From contig CAUJDF010000039.1 of assembly GCA_963169045.1 (NCBI GenBank), forward strand, positions 248,001-312,000: DNA of 64,000 bases, read 5' to 3'. A program made the position numbers and the translations under genes. Under the pieces are notes generated by a model. That model searched no databases. It saw nothing but the letters and a program-made list of their open reading frames with translations, and was not told where the DNA came from. Positions 34,201-44,400 of this stretch are shown in pieces (the stretch's first letter is position 1; every line of letters begins with the position of its first letter). The DNA is from Myxococcota bacterium (lineage in GTDB: Bacteria > Myxococcota_A > Bradymonadia > UBA7976 > UBA1532).

Positions 34201-36863
34201 ACCCGCTGCGCTGGCTGGGCGAGAGCCTGGCGTTCCTCATCCTCGGCTGCCTGCGCGGGGCGGCGTTGCTGCTGCGCCCGTGGCGCATCGGCCGCCTCCT
34301 GCGCACCGTCAGCGTCCCCCACTTCGGCGAGCACAAGATCCGCACGAGCCTCACCGTCCTCGGCATCGCGCTCGGCGTAGCGGTGCTGATCGCGGTGGTG
34401 CTCGTCAACCGGTCGATCGTCGCCAGCTTCGGCGCCACCATCGACTCGGTCTCCGGCAAGGCGAACCTGCAGGTCACGGGCGGCGGCGGCTTCGAGGAGG
34501 AGGTCGTCGAGAAGGTCCGCGCGACGCCGGGCGTCTTCAAGGTCGCGCCGGTGCTCACCCAGACGACGCCGGTGCGCCTGCCGGGCCAGCAGGGCGACCA
34601 GCTGCTGCTCGTCGGGGTCGACTTCCTCGGCGAGGACGACGAGTACTTCCGCGAGTACCAGTCGGGCGAGATGCCGGCGATCAAGGACGACCCGATCGCC
34701 TTCCTCAACTCCTCGACGCACCTCATCCTCGGCCGCAAGGTGGCCGACCGCTACGGCTTCAAGCTGCACGACAAGATCCCGATCGTGACGCCCGAGGGCG
34801 TTCGGGAGTTCGAGATCTGGGGCTTCGTCGGCGACGAGGGCGTGGGCCGCGCCTTCGGCGGCGACCTCGCCATCATGTACTACCAGGCGATGCAGGTGGC
34901 GTTCGGGCGGGGGACGAAGGTCGACCGCCTCGACGTCGCGGTGCGGGAGGGCGAGGACGTCGCCGCCGTCGCCGACCGCCTCGAAGCGGCGCTCGGCCCC
35001 GGCTTCGAGGTGGACCGCCCCGAGCGCCGCACCGAGCGGGTCAGCCAGCTCCTCTCCGGCCTGAACGCCGGCCTGATGATGGCGTCGCTCGTGGCGCTGC
35101 TCGTCGGGATGTTCTTGATCTACAACACGATCTCGATCGGCGTGGTCCAGCGGAAGAAGGAGCTCGGCATCCTGCGCGCGCTGGGCACGACGCGGCGGCA
35201 GACCCTCGCGCTGTTCACGCTCGAGGGGCTGCTGTTCGGGGTCGTGGGATCGGCGATCGGCGTCGGCCTCGGCATCGTGCTGGCGAAGTTCCTGCTGCGG
35301 TCGATGACGGAGTCGGTCAGCGAGATCTACGTGCAGATCGCGGCGACCGACGTCCACATCGACGCGCCGCTGCTCGTCGGCGGCTTCGTGCTCGGCGTGC
35401 TCGGCGCGCTCGCCGCGGCGCTCGTGCCGGCGCGCGAGGCCATGCGCGTCAGCCCGATCGAGACGCTGCGCACGAGCGGCATCGTCGAGAGCCAGGGGCC
35501 GCGCCGCGGCCTCACGCGGGCCGACGTGGTGGCGCTGCTGCTCGTCGCCGCGACGATCGGCTTCCTGCAGCTGCCGACGATCGGCGGCCAGCCGGTGGGC
35601 GGCTTCTCGGCGGCGATGACGACGACGCTGGCCGGCGCGATGCTCACGCCGCGCCTCATCCGGCTGCTGATGGGCGGCCTCGGTCCGCTGGCGGCGCGCC
35701 TGCTGAAGGTGCAGGGGCGCCTGGCGGCGGGCAACCTCACCCGCGACCTGACGCGCAACTCGATCACCATCGGCGCGCTGATGATCGGCGTGGCGCTGTC
35801 GGTGAGCATCGGCACGTTCATGACCAGCTTCCAGCGGTCGGCGCTCGACTGGATCGAGCAGACGCTGCCCGCCGACCTGTTCGTGACGAGCGCCGCGAGC
35901 ATGGCCAACGCGCGCAACGTCCCGCTCGACGGCGCGCTGCGCGAGCAGCTCGCGGCGCTGCCCGGCGTGGAGAACGTCGAGGCGGTGCGCATCCTCGAGT
36001 ACACGTACCAGGGTCGGGCCGTCGAGTTGCTCAGCTCGCAGTTCGAGATCACGGTGAAGCGCGCCCGCATGACCTTCCTCGAGGGCGACGCCGACACCGC
36101 GCTGCGCGAGATGCTGCAGAACGAGGCGGTCATCGTCAGCGAGAACTTCGCCCGCCGCTTCGGCGTGGGCCGCGGCGCGGTGCTGACGCTCGACACGCCG
36201 GACGGCACGCGCCAGTTCCCGGTGACCGCGGTCATCATCGACTACACGAGCGACCAGGGCGTGATCGCCATGGACCGCTCGGTCTACACGCGCGTCTGGA
36301 ACGACACGCTCGTCGACACCTTCAAGCTCTACGTGCCGCCCGGCGGCGACCTCGAGGCGGTGCGACGCCGCATCGCCGACCGCTTCGGCGAGAAACACGC
36401 GCTGTTCGTGCTGACGAACGCCGAGGTGAAGCAGGAGGTGGTCGCCATCCTCGAGCAGGCGTTCGTGGTCATGCACGCGCTCGAGCTCGTCGCGATCATC
36501 ATCGCCGTGCTCGGGGTGGTGAACGCGCTGCTCGCCAGCGTGCTCGACCGCACGCGCGAGCTCGGCGTGCTGCGCGCCATCGGCATGCTGCGGCGCCAGG
36601 TGCAGCGCATGGTGATGGCCGAGGCGGGGCTCGTCGGCCTGACGAGCACGCTGATCGGCATCGGCGTCGGCCTGGTGCTCGGGGTGATCCTGCTCGACTA
36701 CATCAACCTGGCGCAGACGGGGTGGTACATCCCGTTCCGGCTGCCGCTCGGGTCGATGGGGCTGACGCTGGCGATGGTGCCGATCGCGGCGGTGGTCGCG
36801 GGGTGGTACCCGGCGCGGCAGGCGGCGGCGCTGCCGGTGACGAGCGCGCTCGAGTACGAGTAG
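34197..36863 (+). CDS. FtsX-like permease with duplicated MacB_PCD-FtsX halves
   Basis: 888 residues. The first half has a helix at about 45-70 (LTVLGIALGVAVLIAVVLVN), a periplasmic MacB-type domain (75-280) and three helices ending PAREAMRVSPIETLR. After two more helices the plan repeats: a helix at about 525, a periplasmic domain and three final helices ending YPARQAAALPVTSALEYE. This ten-helix architecture is that of YbbP/LolC-E-like exporters of lipids or lipoproteins. With the coupled ATPase it would form a complete transporter. The substrate is not evident. Confidence 0.93.
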   Translation: MNPLRWLGESLAFLILGCLRGAALLLRPWRIGRLLRTVSVPHFGEHKIRTSLTVLGIALGVAVLIAVVLVNRSIVASFGATIDSVSGKANLQVTGGGGFEEEVVEKVRATPGVFKVAPVLTQTTPVRLPGQQGDQLLLVGVDFLGEDDEYFREYQSGEMPAIKDDPIAFLNSSTHLILGRKVADRYGFKLHDKIPIVTPEGVREFEIWGFVGDEGVGRAFGGDLAIMYYQAMQVAFGRGTKVDRLDVAVREGEDVAAVADRLEAALGPGFEVDRPERRTERVSQLLSGLNAGLMMASLVALLVGMFLIYNTISIGVVQRKKELGILRALGTTRRQTLALFTLEGLLFGVVGSAIGVGLGIVLAKFLLRSMTESVSEIYVQIAATDVHIDAPLLVGGFVLGVLGALAAALVPAREAMRVSPIETLRTSGIVESQGPRRGLTRADVVALLLVAATIGFLQLPTIGGQPVGGFSAAMTTTLAGAMLTPRLIRLLMGGLGPLAARLLKVQGRLAAGNLTRDLTRNSITIGALMIGVALSVSIGTFMTSFQRSALDWIEQTLPADLFVTSAASMANARNVPLDGALREQLAALPGVENVEAVRILEYTYQGRAVELLSSQFEITVKRARMTFLEGDADTALREMLQNEAVIVSENFARRFGVGRGAVLTLDTPDGTRQFPVTAVIIDYTSDQGVIAMDRSVYTRVWNDTLVDTFKLYVPPGGDLEAVRRRIADRFGEKHALFVLTNAEVKQEVVAILEQAFVVMHALELVAIIIAVLGVVNALLASVLDRTRELGVLRAIGMLRRQVQRMVMAEAGLVGLTSTLIGIGVGLVLGVILLDYINLAQTGWYIPFRLPLGSMGLTLAMVPIAAVVAGWYPARQAAALPVTSALEYE

Positions 36864-36984
36864 CCGGGTCACGCGCGTCGAAGCAGCTCGGGTGCATCTC
36901 GCACGTCGTCCTGGTCGTCGTCGCTCTGCTGCGTGCGGCGCTCGGGGCGAGCCGGCGGCAGGGTCGCGCCAAAGAAAAACGCCC

Positions 36985-37125
36985 GTGAGTCCCAACCTGC
37001 CGGAAACGTTCGTAAATCTCTTCGCCCACTTCGCGCCGGTCGTCAGCGGGCCGTCGTTCGCGAACTCCACGGTGCTCGTGGACGCGCTCCTGCGCGCCCG
37101 GTCTGTCTCGTCCTGCACGGCCACC
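36985..37125 (+). pseudogene. Transposase-like N-terminal remnant
   Basis: From GTG at 36985 the frame reads LPETFVNLFAHFAPVVSGPS, then FANSTVLVDALLRARSVSSC. The pattern F-x3-FxPxFxxPSxxxxxxLxxALLxA resembles the start of IS701/ISNCY-type DDE transposases. The frame then turns to unrelated Thr/Pro-rich sequence and no catalytic domain follows. The flanking 36864-36984 stretch shows no gene; it contains an A-rich run (AAAGAAAAAC). This is a fragment, identified by pattern only. Confidence 0.45.
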
Positions 37126-37151
37126 CGCACGCCGGCGGGTGGCCTTGCAGG
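37112..37151. terminator. Long hairpin between two converging genes
   Basis: CCTGCACGGCCACCCGC pairs with GCGGGTGGCCTTGCAGG across a six-base loop: 17 base pairs with one mismatch. It lies 11 bases past the stop codon of the GMC oxidoreductase gene and could terminate transcription from both sides. Confidence 0.65.
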
Positions 37152-37162
37152 GCTGACGCCGC

Positions 37163-38665
37163 TCACCCCGCCGCGGCGATCGCCCGCCCGACGTGCAGCC
37201 CCAGCGCGTAGATCGAGATCTGCGGCGGCACGCCGATCGACGTCGGGAACAGCGATCCGTCCGCCACCCACAGCCCGGCGAGGTGGTGGTGCCGCCCGCG
37301 GCTGTCCACCGCCGCCGTGCGCGGGTCGTCGCCCATCGCCACCGACGACATGGGGTGCACGGCGGTCAGGTCGATGTCGCCGGCGGCGAAGTCGGCGGGC
37401 AGCTTCGCGAACGGATCGTCGCCCGGACCGAGCACCACGGCCGGCGCGCCCGGCACGTAGACGCGCCGCGCGCCGGCCGCCAGCAGCAGGCGCGCGCACG
37501 CCGCGAGGCCGAAGAGCAGCTCGCGCCGGTCCTCGGCCGACGGCCGGTAGTCGATCGCCACGTCGAGGTCGCCCGCCGGCGTCACGACGCCCGCCGTCCG
37601 GTCGTGCAGCATGGCGCTGAACACCGCCAGGTGCGCGTAACGGCTCATGATCTCGCGGTGCGCGGCGCCGTGGCCCGGGATCATCGTCGCGAGGCCCATC
37701 GGGTGCGCGAACGCGGGGATGATCCAGGAGCGGTGCTCGGCGGTCTCCGCGAAGTCGAGCCACTGCGTGCACTCCCAGCTCTGCGGGATGCCGAGCCACG
37801 CGTTCACCGGCTCGTCGAAGTCGCCGGCGCAGGCGACGCCCGGGTGCAGCCGCAGCGTGCGGCCGGTCGTACCGCTGGGGTCCGGCACCTCGGAGCGGAT
37901 CAGCAACGCCGGCGTGCCGGTCGCCGACGCGGCGACGCAGACGCGCGGCGCCTCGATCTCGACGAGGCCGAGCGGGCGGCGCGTCGCCTCGTCGATGACG
38001 GCCGCCTCGACGCCCGTCACCCGGCCGCCGGCGTGCAGCACCCGCAACGCCTGGCAGTGCGTGATCACGTCGCCGCCGCGCGAGAGCAGGCGCGGCACCA
38101 TCACCTTGAGCGCGTTGTTCTTGGCGTCGAACGAGCAGCCCACCTCGCAGAAGCCGCTGGCGACGCAGCCGGTGCGGTTGTGGTGCAGCGGTCCGCCGGC
38201 CCAGCCGAGCGCCTCGCAGCCGCGCTTCAGCAACTCGTTGTGGCGATTGAGCGACGGGATGCGCGAGACGGACAGCGCGACCTCGATCTCGTCGTACAGC
38301 GCGTCCCAGGTCGCCGGCGGCAGGTGCTCGAGCTTCCACGAGGCGCGCACCTCGGGCGGAATCCGCTTGCACAGGTTGATGTTGTGCAGCGACGACCCGC
38401 CCACGCCGCGCCCCTGGTGCACGTGGACGGCGCGGTCGACGGTCGTGCGGCCGCCGGCCGCCCAGTACAGCAGCGGGAACATCTCCTCTTCGCGCTGGTT
38501 CATCTCGCCGGTCGTCACGAGGGGCCCGGCCTCGAGCAGGACGACGTCGAGGCCGGCCTCGGCGGCGGCGGCGGCCGCGGTGGCGCCGCCGGGACCGCTG
38601 CCGATCACGCACAAGTCGGCGCGCACGCGGGCGGGCAGGGGGAGGCGGGCGGCATCGTAGATCAT
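37163..38665 (-). CDS. GMC-family FAD-dependent oxidoreductase
   Basis: 500 residues. The FAD-binding Rossmann motif is VIGSGPGGATAA at about residue 20. GRGVGGSSLHNINLC matches the first GMC signature region. The C-terminal GMC_oxred_C part contains AVHPMSSVAMG with the active-site His and WVADGSLFPTSIGVPPQ. Several Cys lie in the middle (GCVASGFCEVGCSFDAKN), as in ferredoxin-like insertions of gluconate- and fructose-dehydrogenase type GMC enzymes. The ATG overlaps the end of the subunit 3-like domain (ATGA), so the two are likely partners. No cytochrome c subunit is present. Confidence 0.9.
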   Translation of the reverse strand: MIYDAARLPLPARVRADLCVIGSGPGGATAAAAAAEAGLDVVLLEAGPLVTTGEMNQREEEMFPLLYWAAGGRTTVDRAVHVHQGRGVGGSSLHNINLCKRIPPEVRASWKLEHLPPATWDALYDEIEVALSVSRIPSLNRHNELLKRGCEALGWAGGPLHHNRTGCVASGFCEVGCSFDAKNNALKVMVPRLLSRGGDVITHCQALRVLHAGGRVTGVEAAVIDEATRRPLGLVEIEAPRVCVAASATGTPALLIRSEVPDPSGTTGRTLRLHPGVACAGDFDEPVNAWLGIPQSWECTQWLDFAETAEHRSWIIPAFAHPMGLATMIPGHGAAHREIMSRYAHLAVFSAMLHDRTAGVVTPAGDLDVAIDYRPSAEDRRELLFGLAACARLLLAAGARRVYVPGAPAVVLGPGDDPFAKLPADFAAGDIDLTAVHPMSSVAMGDDPRTAAVDSRGRHHHLAGLWVADGSLFPTSIGVPPQISIYALGLHVGRAIAAAG

Positions 38666-40257
38666 GTCGTCCACCTCCGCGGGATGTCGCCGAGCGGCGC
38701 GCGCATCGCGTCGTACGGGCTGCGCCGCGGCTCGCGGCCGACCATGGGGCCGCCGTAGCCGAGCGCGGGCCACGTCTCGGGTCGCTGGTAGTGTCCGAGC
38801 AGGCAGAGGTCGCGGATGCCGCGGTACATCTGCCGCTGGAGGCCGCCCCGCCGGTCGAGCGCCTCGAAGAATCGCAGGCGCGCCGGCGGGTCGAGCGCCG
38901 TGAGCCGCGACAGGCGCTGGTCGAGCGCGGTGCCGTGCTCGATCGCGCCGAGCAGCAGCCCGATCTCCTGGCGCAGCGGGCGCGGCAGGGCGGCGACGTA
39001 GGCGTCGACCCGCGCCGGCACGTCGTCGTAGGGGCCCGGCGCCGGCGGCAAGAGCGCCTCGGCGGCGGCGCGCACGACGTGGGCCTGCCAGGCCGTCAGC
39101 GCCGCGCCGTCCCAGTCGCCGTCGGGATAGCCGGTCAGGCGCAGGCCGAGCGCCACGCTCCCCGCCGCCGCCAGGCCGCCCAGGATCGCGCGCCGCCGCC
39201 CCGGGTGCTCGAGCGCGACGAGGCGCCGGCGCAACGCGCACGGCAGGCGGTCGCGCCAGTCGTCGGCGGCGGGCAGGGGACCCGCGCGCCGGGGCGTGAC
39301 CCAGAACAGCACGCGCTCGCCCCGCTGCGCCGCGCCGCCGAGGAGCGCCGCCATCGCCTTGCCGGAGTAGATCGGCTCGAGGCCGAGGCCCTCGCGCTGC
39401 AGGCGCGCGCACGCCGCCCGCGACGCCGCCGTCGGGAGGGCATAGCCGTCGCCCACGCGCCGCCGGTCGACGAGCAGGGGCGCCGCGGGCGCGTCGGCGT
39501 TCACCCCCGCGTCCCGCAGCCAGTCCCGGCAAGCCTGCTCGAGGCCGGCGAGCCTGTGCCGCGTCGAGAACGGGCGCTCGACGGCGCTGACGGCGTGCAC
39601 CACCGGACGCAGGCCGGCGAGGCCCAGGCCGAGCGCCAGGCCGACGGCGGTGCCGCCCGAGCCGAGCGGCACGAAGACGCGGTCCACGGGCGGCACCTCG
39701 CCGGCCTCGATCTGCGCGGCGAGCTCGAGCCCGGCGCGCACCGCCCCTGCCATGCCCGCCGGCGCGCTCGCCCCCGGCACGATCACCGGCCGCCCGCGGT
39801 GCGTCGGCCCGAGCAGGACCCGCGGATCCCGCAGCGCCAGGGTCGCGCGGTTGCGGCGGTACACGAGCGTCGTCGGGCCCGACGCCGTGAACGCGAGGTT
39901 CTGCTCGACGCCGTCGGAGAGGTCCTCCCAGAAGACGTGGGCCGCGAGCCGCCGCCCCAGCTTCTCGGCGGCGGCGGTGAGCGCCACGAGGTGCCCCGAG
40001 CCGATCGCGCCCGCCGAGACCCAGACCGGCGCGTCGGCCCAGGGGGCCGCGGCCAGCAGGCAGTCGAGCTTGCGGACCTTGGTGCCGCCGTGCAGCACGT
40101 CCAGCCGGTCGTCGCGCTTCGCGCCGAGCCACGCAAGGCTCAGCGACGCGCCGAGCGCCTCGAGCGGCGTGACGGGCGAGGGCGCCGCCACCCAGCCCAG
40201 GCGGGGCAGGGCGTCCAGGTCGGCCAGCCGGTGTCGCGCGCTCAAGGGCACCTCCAT
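38662..40257 (-). CDS. In-frame fusion: ACC deaminase/D-cysteine desulfhydrase-like PLP enzyme plus gluconate 2-dehydrogenase subunit 3-like domain
   Basis: 531 residues without a stop. Residues 1-341 resemble 1-aminocyclopropane-1-carboxylate deaminase/D-cysteine desulfhydrase: HGGTKVRKLD holds the PLP Lys, VFVPLGSGGTAVGLALG binds phosphate, and EPIYSGKAMAALLGG is near the end. Residues 342-531 start LRRRLVALEHPGRRRAILGG, a twin-arginine-like signal, and continue as a gluconate 2-dehydrogenase subunit 3 domain, usual partner of GMC enzymes. TTG at 39234 (codon 342) could start the second protein alone, but it has no Shine-Dalgarno site. A Tat signal inside a cytoplasmic enzyme makes a true fusion odd. 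Confidence 0.82.
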   Translation of the reverse strand: MEVPLSARHRLADLDALPRLGWVAAPSPVTPLEALGASLSLAWLGAKRDDRLDVLHGGTKVRKLDCLLAAAPWADAPVWVSAGAIGSGHLVALTAAAEKLGRRLAAHVFWEDLSDGVEQNLAFTASGPTTLVYRRNRATLALRDPRVLLGPTHRGRPVIVPGASAPAGMAGAVRAGLELAAQIEAGEVPPVDRVFVPLGSGGTAVGLALGLGLAGLRPVVHAVSAVERPFSTRHRLAGLEQACRDWLRDAGVNADAPAAPLLVDRRRVGDGYALPTAASRAACARLQREGLGLEPIYSGKAMAALLGGAAQRGERVLFWVTPRRAGPLPAADDWRDRLPCALRRRLVALEHPGRRRAILGGLAAAGSVALGLRLTGYPDGDWDGAALTAWQAHVVRAAAEALLPPAPGPYDDVPARVDAYVAALPRPLRQEIGLLLGAIEHGTALDQRLSRLTALDPPARLRFFEALDRRGGLQRQMYRGIRDLCLLGHYQRPETWPALGYGGPMVGREPRRSPYDAMRAPLGDIPRRWTT

Positions 40258-40295
40258 CGGGGGCGGGGAGTCTGGCGTCGGACCCGCGCGCTGCC

Positions 40296-40586
40296 TCAGC
40301 GCAGGATCAAGAGGAGCGCCGCGGCGGCGAGCGCGCCGACGCCCGCCGCGACGACGAGCGGCAGGAGCGACGGCCGGGCCGGCGCCGGCGGTCGGGGCAG
40401 CCCGGTCGCCCGCGGCGGCGCCCCGGTCGCGGGCGGCGGCGCCGACAGACGCTGCGTCGCCGCGTCGAGGTCGCCGGGCTCGATGGCCATCGTCGGCGCC
40501 AGCGCGTCCATCTCGACGACGACGGTGTCCGGCAGGTCCGCGTCGGGGCCCGTCCTCGGCCGCTGGTCGCCCGGGCGTTGCGTCAT
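40296..40586 (-). CDS. Small tail-anchored membrane protein
   Basis: 96 residues with GGAGG eight bases before the ATG. The N-terminal 70 residues are hydrophilic and Thr/Pro-rich (LPDTVVVEMDALAPTMAIEP), then a single C-terminal helix (LLPLVVAAGVGALAAAALLL) ends in ILR. DTVVVEMDALAPT-like Thr motifs resemble those recognised by FHA domains when phosphorylated, but that is only a resemblance. It precedes the PLP-enzyme gene on the same strand by 38 bases. Confidence 0.72.
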   Translation of the reverse strand: MTQRPGDQRPRTGPDADLPDTVVVEMDALAPTMAIEPGDLDAATQRLSAPPPATGAPPRATGLPRPPAPARPSLLPLVVAAGVGALAAAALLLILR

Positions 40587-40695
40587 GCGGACACCTCCGC
40601 AGCCCTTCTATCGATCGAGGCTGCGCGGCGCAACCGTCGACGGGCCCGGATCCATTCGACTTCCGTCGGGGCGTCGTGGTAGGCGCAGCCGACCG

Positions 40696-41349
40696 ATGCA
40701 CGAAGACGCCCAACTCCCGCTCCTCGCGTCCGGACGGCGCCTGACGCGGGCCGACGCCCTCGACCGCCTCGCCACGCTCGTCGGCGTCGACCTGCGGCCG
40801 CTGGCCGACCGCTACGGCGTCACGGTCTGGCGCGACGGCCGGCGCAACAAGGGCTGGGCCGGCATGGTCGTCGAGCGGTACCTCGGCCTCGCCGCCAACG
40901 GGACGCAGGCCCCCGACTTCGGCGACTGGGAGCTGAAGGTCGTGCCCCTCGCGCTCGCCGCCGATGGGCGCCTGCGCCTCAAGGAGACCATGGCGGTCAC
41001 CATGTTCACCGCGGCGGACCTCGAGTCCCGGGAGTTCGAGGAGAGCCACCTGCTGGCCAAGCTCGGGCGCATCGTCGTCGTCGCGCGGGTGTACGAGGGC
41101 CCCGAGGAGGCGCGCTCGGTCGTGCAGGCGGTCGCCGGCTTCGACCTGACCGACGCCGACCGCGCCCAGGTCCGCGCCGACTACGAGGAGGCGCGCTGGA
41201 TGGTGCGGACGCAGGGCGCCTGGGCGCTCGACGGGCGCGTGGGCCGGCTGGTGCAGCCGCGCCCCAAGGGGGCGGGGCATGGCAGCGGCGGTATGGGCTT
41301 CTACGCGAAAAAGGCTCTCGTGACGCGCATGTTGGGGATCGGCGCGTGA
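40696..41349 (+). CDS. MutH/Sau3AI-type DNA endonuclease
   Basis: 217 residues. The family core is visible: NKGWAGMVVERYLGL with Glu60, then APDFGDWELKVV, giving the acidic and basic triad Asp74, Glu79, Lys81 of the MutH/Sau3AI catalytic motif (D-x(n)-ExK). In E. coli MutH nicks the unmethylated strand at hemimethylated GATC. Here no methyltransferase, MutS or MutL gene is in the window, so the methyl signal it reads is unknown. The stop overlaps a GTG of the next reading frame, though that gene probably begins later. Confidence 0.88.
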   Translation: MHEDAQLPLLASGRRLTRADALDRLATLVGVDLRPLADRYGVTVWRDGRRNKGWAGMVVERYLGLAANGTQAPDFGDWELKVVPLALAADGRLRLKETMAVTMFTAADLESREFEESHLLAKLGRIVVVARVYEGPEEARSVVQAVAGFDLTDADRAQVRADYEEARWMVRTQGAWALDGRVGRLVQPRPKGAGHGSGGMGFYAKKALVTRMLGIGA

Positions 41350-41417
41350 ACGCTTTACTCGCCCGGCGCGGGCGGGCCAGACTCGACGCGCGTGGGGTGC
41401 TGGCCGGAGGTGTGTCC

Positions 41418-44400
41418 TTGGTCCGCCGTGTCGCCCCCTTTTGTCTCCTCCTCGCGATGACCGCCTGCGACGACGGCGGCGCCTCGTCCGCCGGCGACGC
41501 CGCCGCGCCCGACGCCGCGCCGGACGCCGCGCCCCCCGACGGCGCCCCGCCGGACGCCGCGCCTCCCGACGCGACGCCCCCCGACGGCGCCCCGCCCGAC
41601 GGCAGGGTGCCCGACGCCGCCCCCCCCGACGCCGGCCCCCCCGCGGATCCCTTGCGGTTCAACGAGCTGATGGCCAGCAACGACGGCGCATGGGTCGACG
41701 AGACGGGCGAGACCGACGACTGGATCGAGCTCTACAACGCCGGGCCCGTGGATCTCTCGCTCGAGGGCTACGCCATCGCCGAGAAGGACGACGAGTGGGT
41801 CCCGCTGCCGGGCTTCCTGCTGGCGCCGGGCGACGTGCTCGTGCTGTGGGCCGACGACACGCCGGCACAGGGGCCGCTGCACCTGCCGTTCAAGCTGTCG
41901 TCGGGCGGCGGGCGGCTGATGCTCCGCGCGCCGGGCGGCGAGCTCGCCGACGCGGTGCGGTACCCGCCGTCGCAGCCCGACGACGCCTTCCAGCGTCTCC
42001 CGGACGGGCAGGGCGACCTCGTGCGCTGCCGCTGGGCGACGCCCGCGCGCCACAACGGCGAGCGGTGCGGCCCGCCGCCGCCGCCGGAGCTCCCCGAGGA
42101 GGTGACGTTCGCGCCGTACGTCTGGCCGGCGCCGACGCCGCCGACGCTGGTGCTGACGGAGCTCGCGCTGCGGCCGTCGGCGTTCGTCGAGGTGCTCAAC
42201 CCGACCGACGCGCCGATCGCGCTCGACGAATACACGGTGCGCCTCGCGGCGACGCGGCCCGGCGTGCCCTGGCCCGGCCGCGAGGCGGGCGCGGCGCTGG
42301 ACTGGCCCGAGGCGCGGTTGGCGCCCGGCGCGCGCCTCGTGCTGCCGCTGACGGCCGAGGACACGGCGGCGCTCGCGACCAGCCCCGACTTCGAGGGCGT
42401 CGTGACGCTGTGGGGTCCCGAGGGGCCCGTCGACCGCGTCGACTTCATGGCCTGGCCCGAGGGCGCGGCGCTGGCGCGCGTCCCCGACGCCACCGGGCAC
42501 CCGCGGTTCTGCGCCGCGACGACGCCGGGGGCGGCGAACGACCCGTGCGATCCGCTGCCGTCGCGGCCCGTCGGCGACCGACTGCGCCACCTCTACACGC
42601 CGGGCGACTTCGGGGCGCTGGCCGAGGGCGAGACGGCGCTCGGCCAGGAGCCGCTGAAGGTCGTCGTCGACATGGCGTCGGGCGACGTCGTGCACCTGCT
42701 GTCGAGCCGCGCCTGGGACCTGCACTACACGTTCATTCGGGAGCGCATCGACGGGCTGCCGCACCTCGACCGCTGCGACCCGGTCCAGAACGACGTGCAC
42801 CTCGCCGGCTGGCGCGAGTTCAGCGACCGCGAGTACCTGCAGGCCGAGGGCCGCCGTTACCTGCTCGGCACGCTCGTGCACCACGCGGGCCCCGGCCTGC
42901 GCACCTACGAGTTCGCGGCGGGCGACCAGATCACGCCCGAGCTCATGCGCCGGTCGTTCTTCACGGCGATGCGGCACGTGCCCGACCCCGAGCGGTGGTT
43001 CCTGCGGCCGCAGGACGCGCGACAGATCGCGAACATGCGCGAGATGGACGGCCAGGCGCCGATGATCGGGCCGAACGCGCCGTTCCGCGGCGTGACCTTT
43101 CAGCCGCTCACCGAGGGCCTCGCCTACGGCGTGCTGACCTTCGTGTCCTCCGAAGAGCTCGCCCGGACGCCGCTCGGGCCGCAGGTGATCGTGGTCACCG
43201 ACCAGGTCCCGAACGACATCGACCTCGTCGGCGGGCTCGTGACCGAGGCGTTCCAGACGCCGCTCGCGCACGTGAACCTGCTCAGCCGCAACCGCGGGAC
43301 GCCCAACATGGCCCTGGCCGACGCGCGCGACGACCCGCGCGTGGCGCCGCTGCTCGGCACGCTGGTGCGGCTCGAGGTGACGGCGGGGGCGTTCACGATC
43401 GCGCCCGCCGAGCCCGCCGAGGCGGAGGCCTTCTGGGAGAGCCGGCGGCCGTCGGGCGAGCCGTTCCGGCCGCGCCTCGACACGAGCGTGCGCGGCGTGG
43501 TGCCGCTCGACACGGCCACGATCGCCGACCTGCCCGCCCTCGGCGGCAAGGCGGCGCAGTTCGCGGAGCTCTACCGCGTCGTCTCGGCGGGCCGGGGCTG
43601 CGAGGGCCCGCTCAACGTGCCGCGGGGGGCGTTCGCGATCCCGGTCGTGCACTCGCTCGAGCACTTCGAGGCGAGCGGCGCGGCGACGATCCTCGAGGCG
43701 CTGCGGGCCGATCCCGAGTTCCGCAGCGATCCGCGCGTCCGCGCCCTCGGCCTCGCGCGGGTGCGCACCGCCATCCGCGTCCACCCCGTGGATCCGGCGC
43801 TGCTCGCGCAGGTGCAGGCCGAGGTGGAGGCGCGCTTCGGCGGGGCGCGCGTGCGCTTCCGCAGCAGCAGCAACACCGAGGACCTGCCCGGCTTCAACGG
43901 CGCCGGCCTGTACACCTCGATCTCCGGCGAGCTCGACGACCCCGAGCGCCCCATCGACGACGCGATCCGCACGGTGTGGGCGAGCCTGTGGCTGCAGCGC
44001 GGCTACGACGAGCGCGACTACCACCACATCGCCCAGGACGGCGTGGCGATGGCGGTGCTGGTCCACCCGGCGGCGCTGTCGGAGAAGGCCAACGGCGTCG
44101 CCATCAGCCGCAACATCCTCGAGCCGATCCGCCGCGACCACTACCTGAACGTCCAGGTCGGCGAGGCGAGCGTCGCCAACCCGGCGCCGGGCGTGACGAC
44201 GGACCAGCTGCTGATCAGCCCGTACCGCGGCAGCAACCCGCAGTACCTCGCGCGCAGCAGCCTGAGCCCCGGGGTGCCGGTGCTCTCGCTCGAGGAGGTG
44301 CGCCACGTGTCGTGCGTGCTCGGCGCCATCCACGCGCACTATCGGCCGCTGCTCGACCCGGACGCCGCGAACCAGTGGTTCGCGATGGACGTGGAGCTCA

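Noticed and set aside
40696-41349. Restriction-modification system around the MutH-like gene
   Set aside because: Neighbouring genes are a small tail-anchored protein and a lipoprotein; no methyltransferase motif (for example DPPY with a SAM loop in an N6-adenine layout) is present near it.
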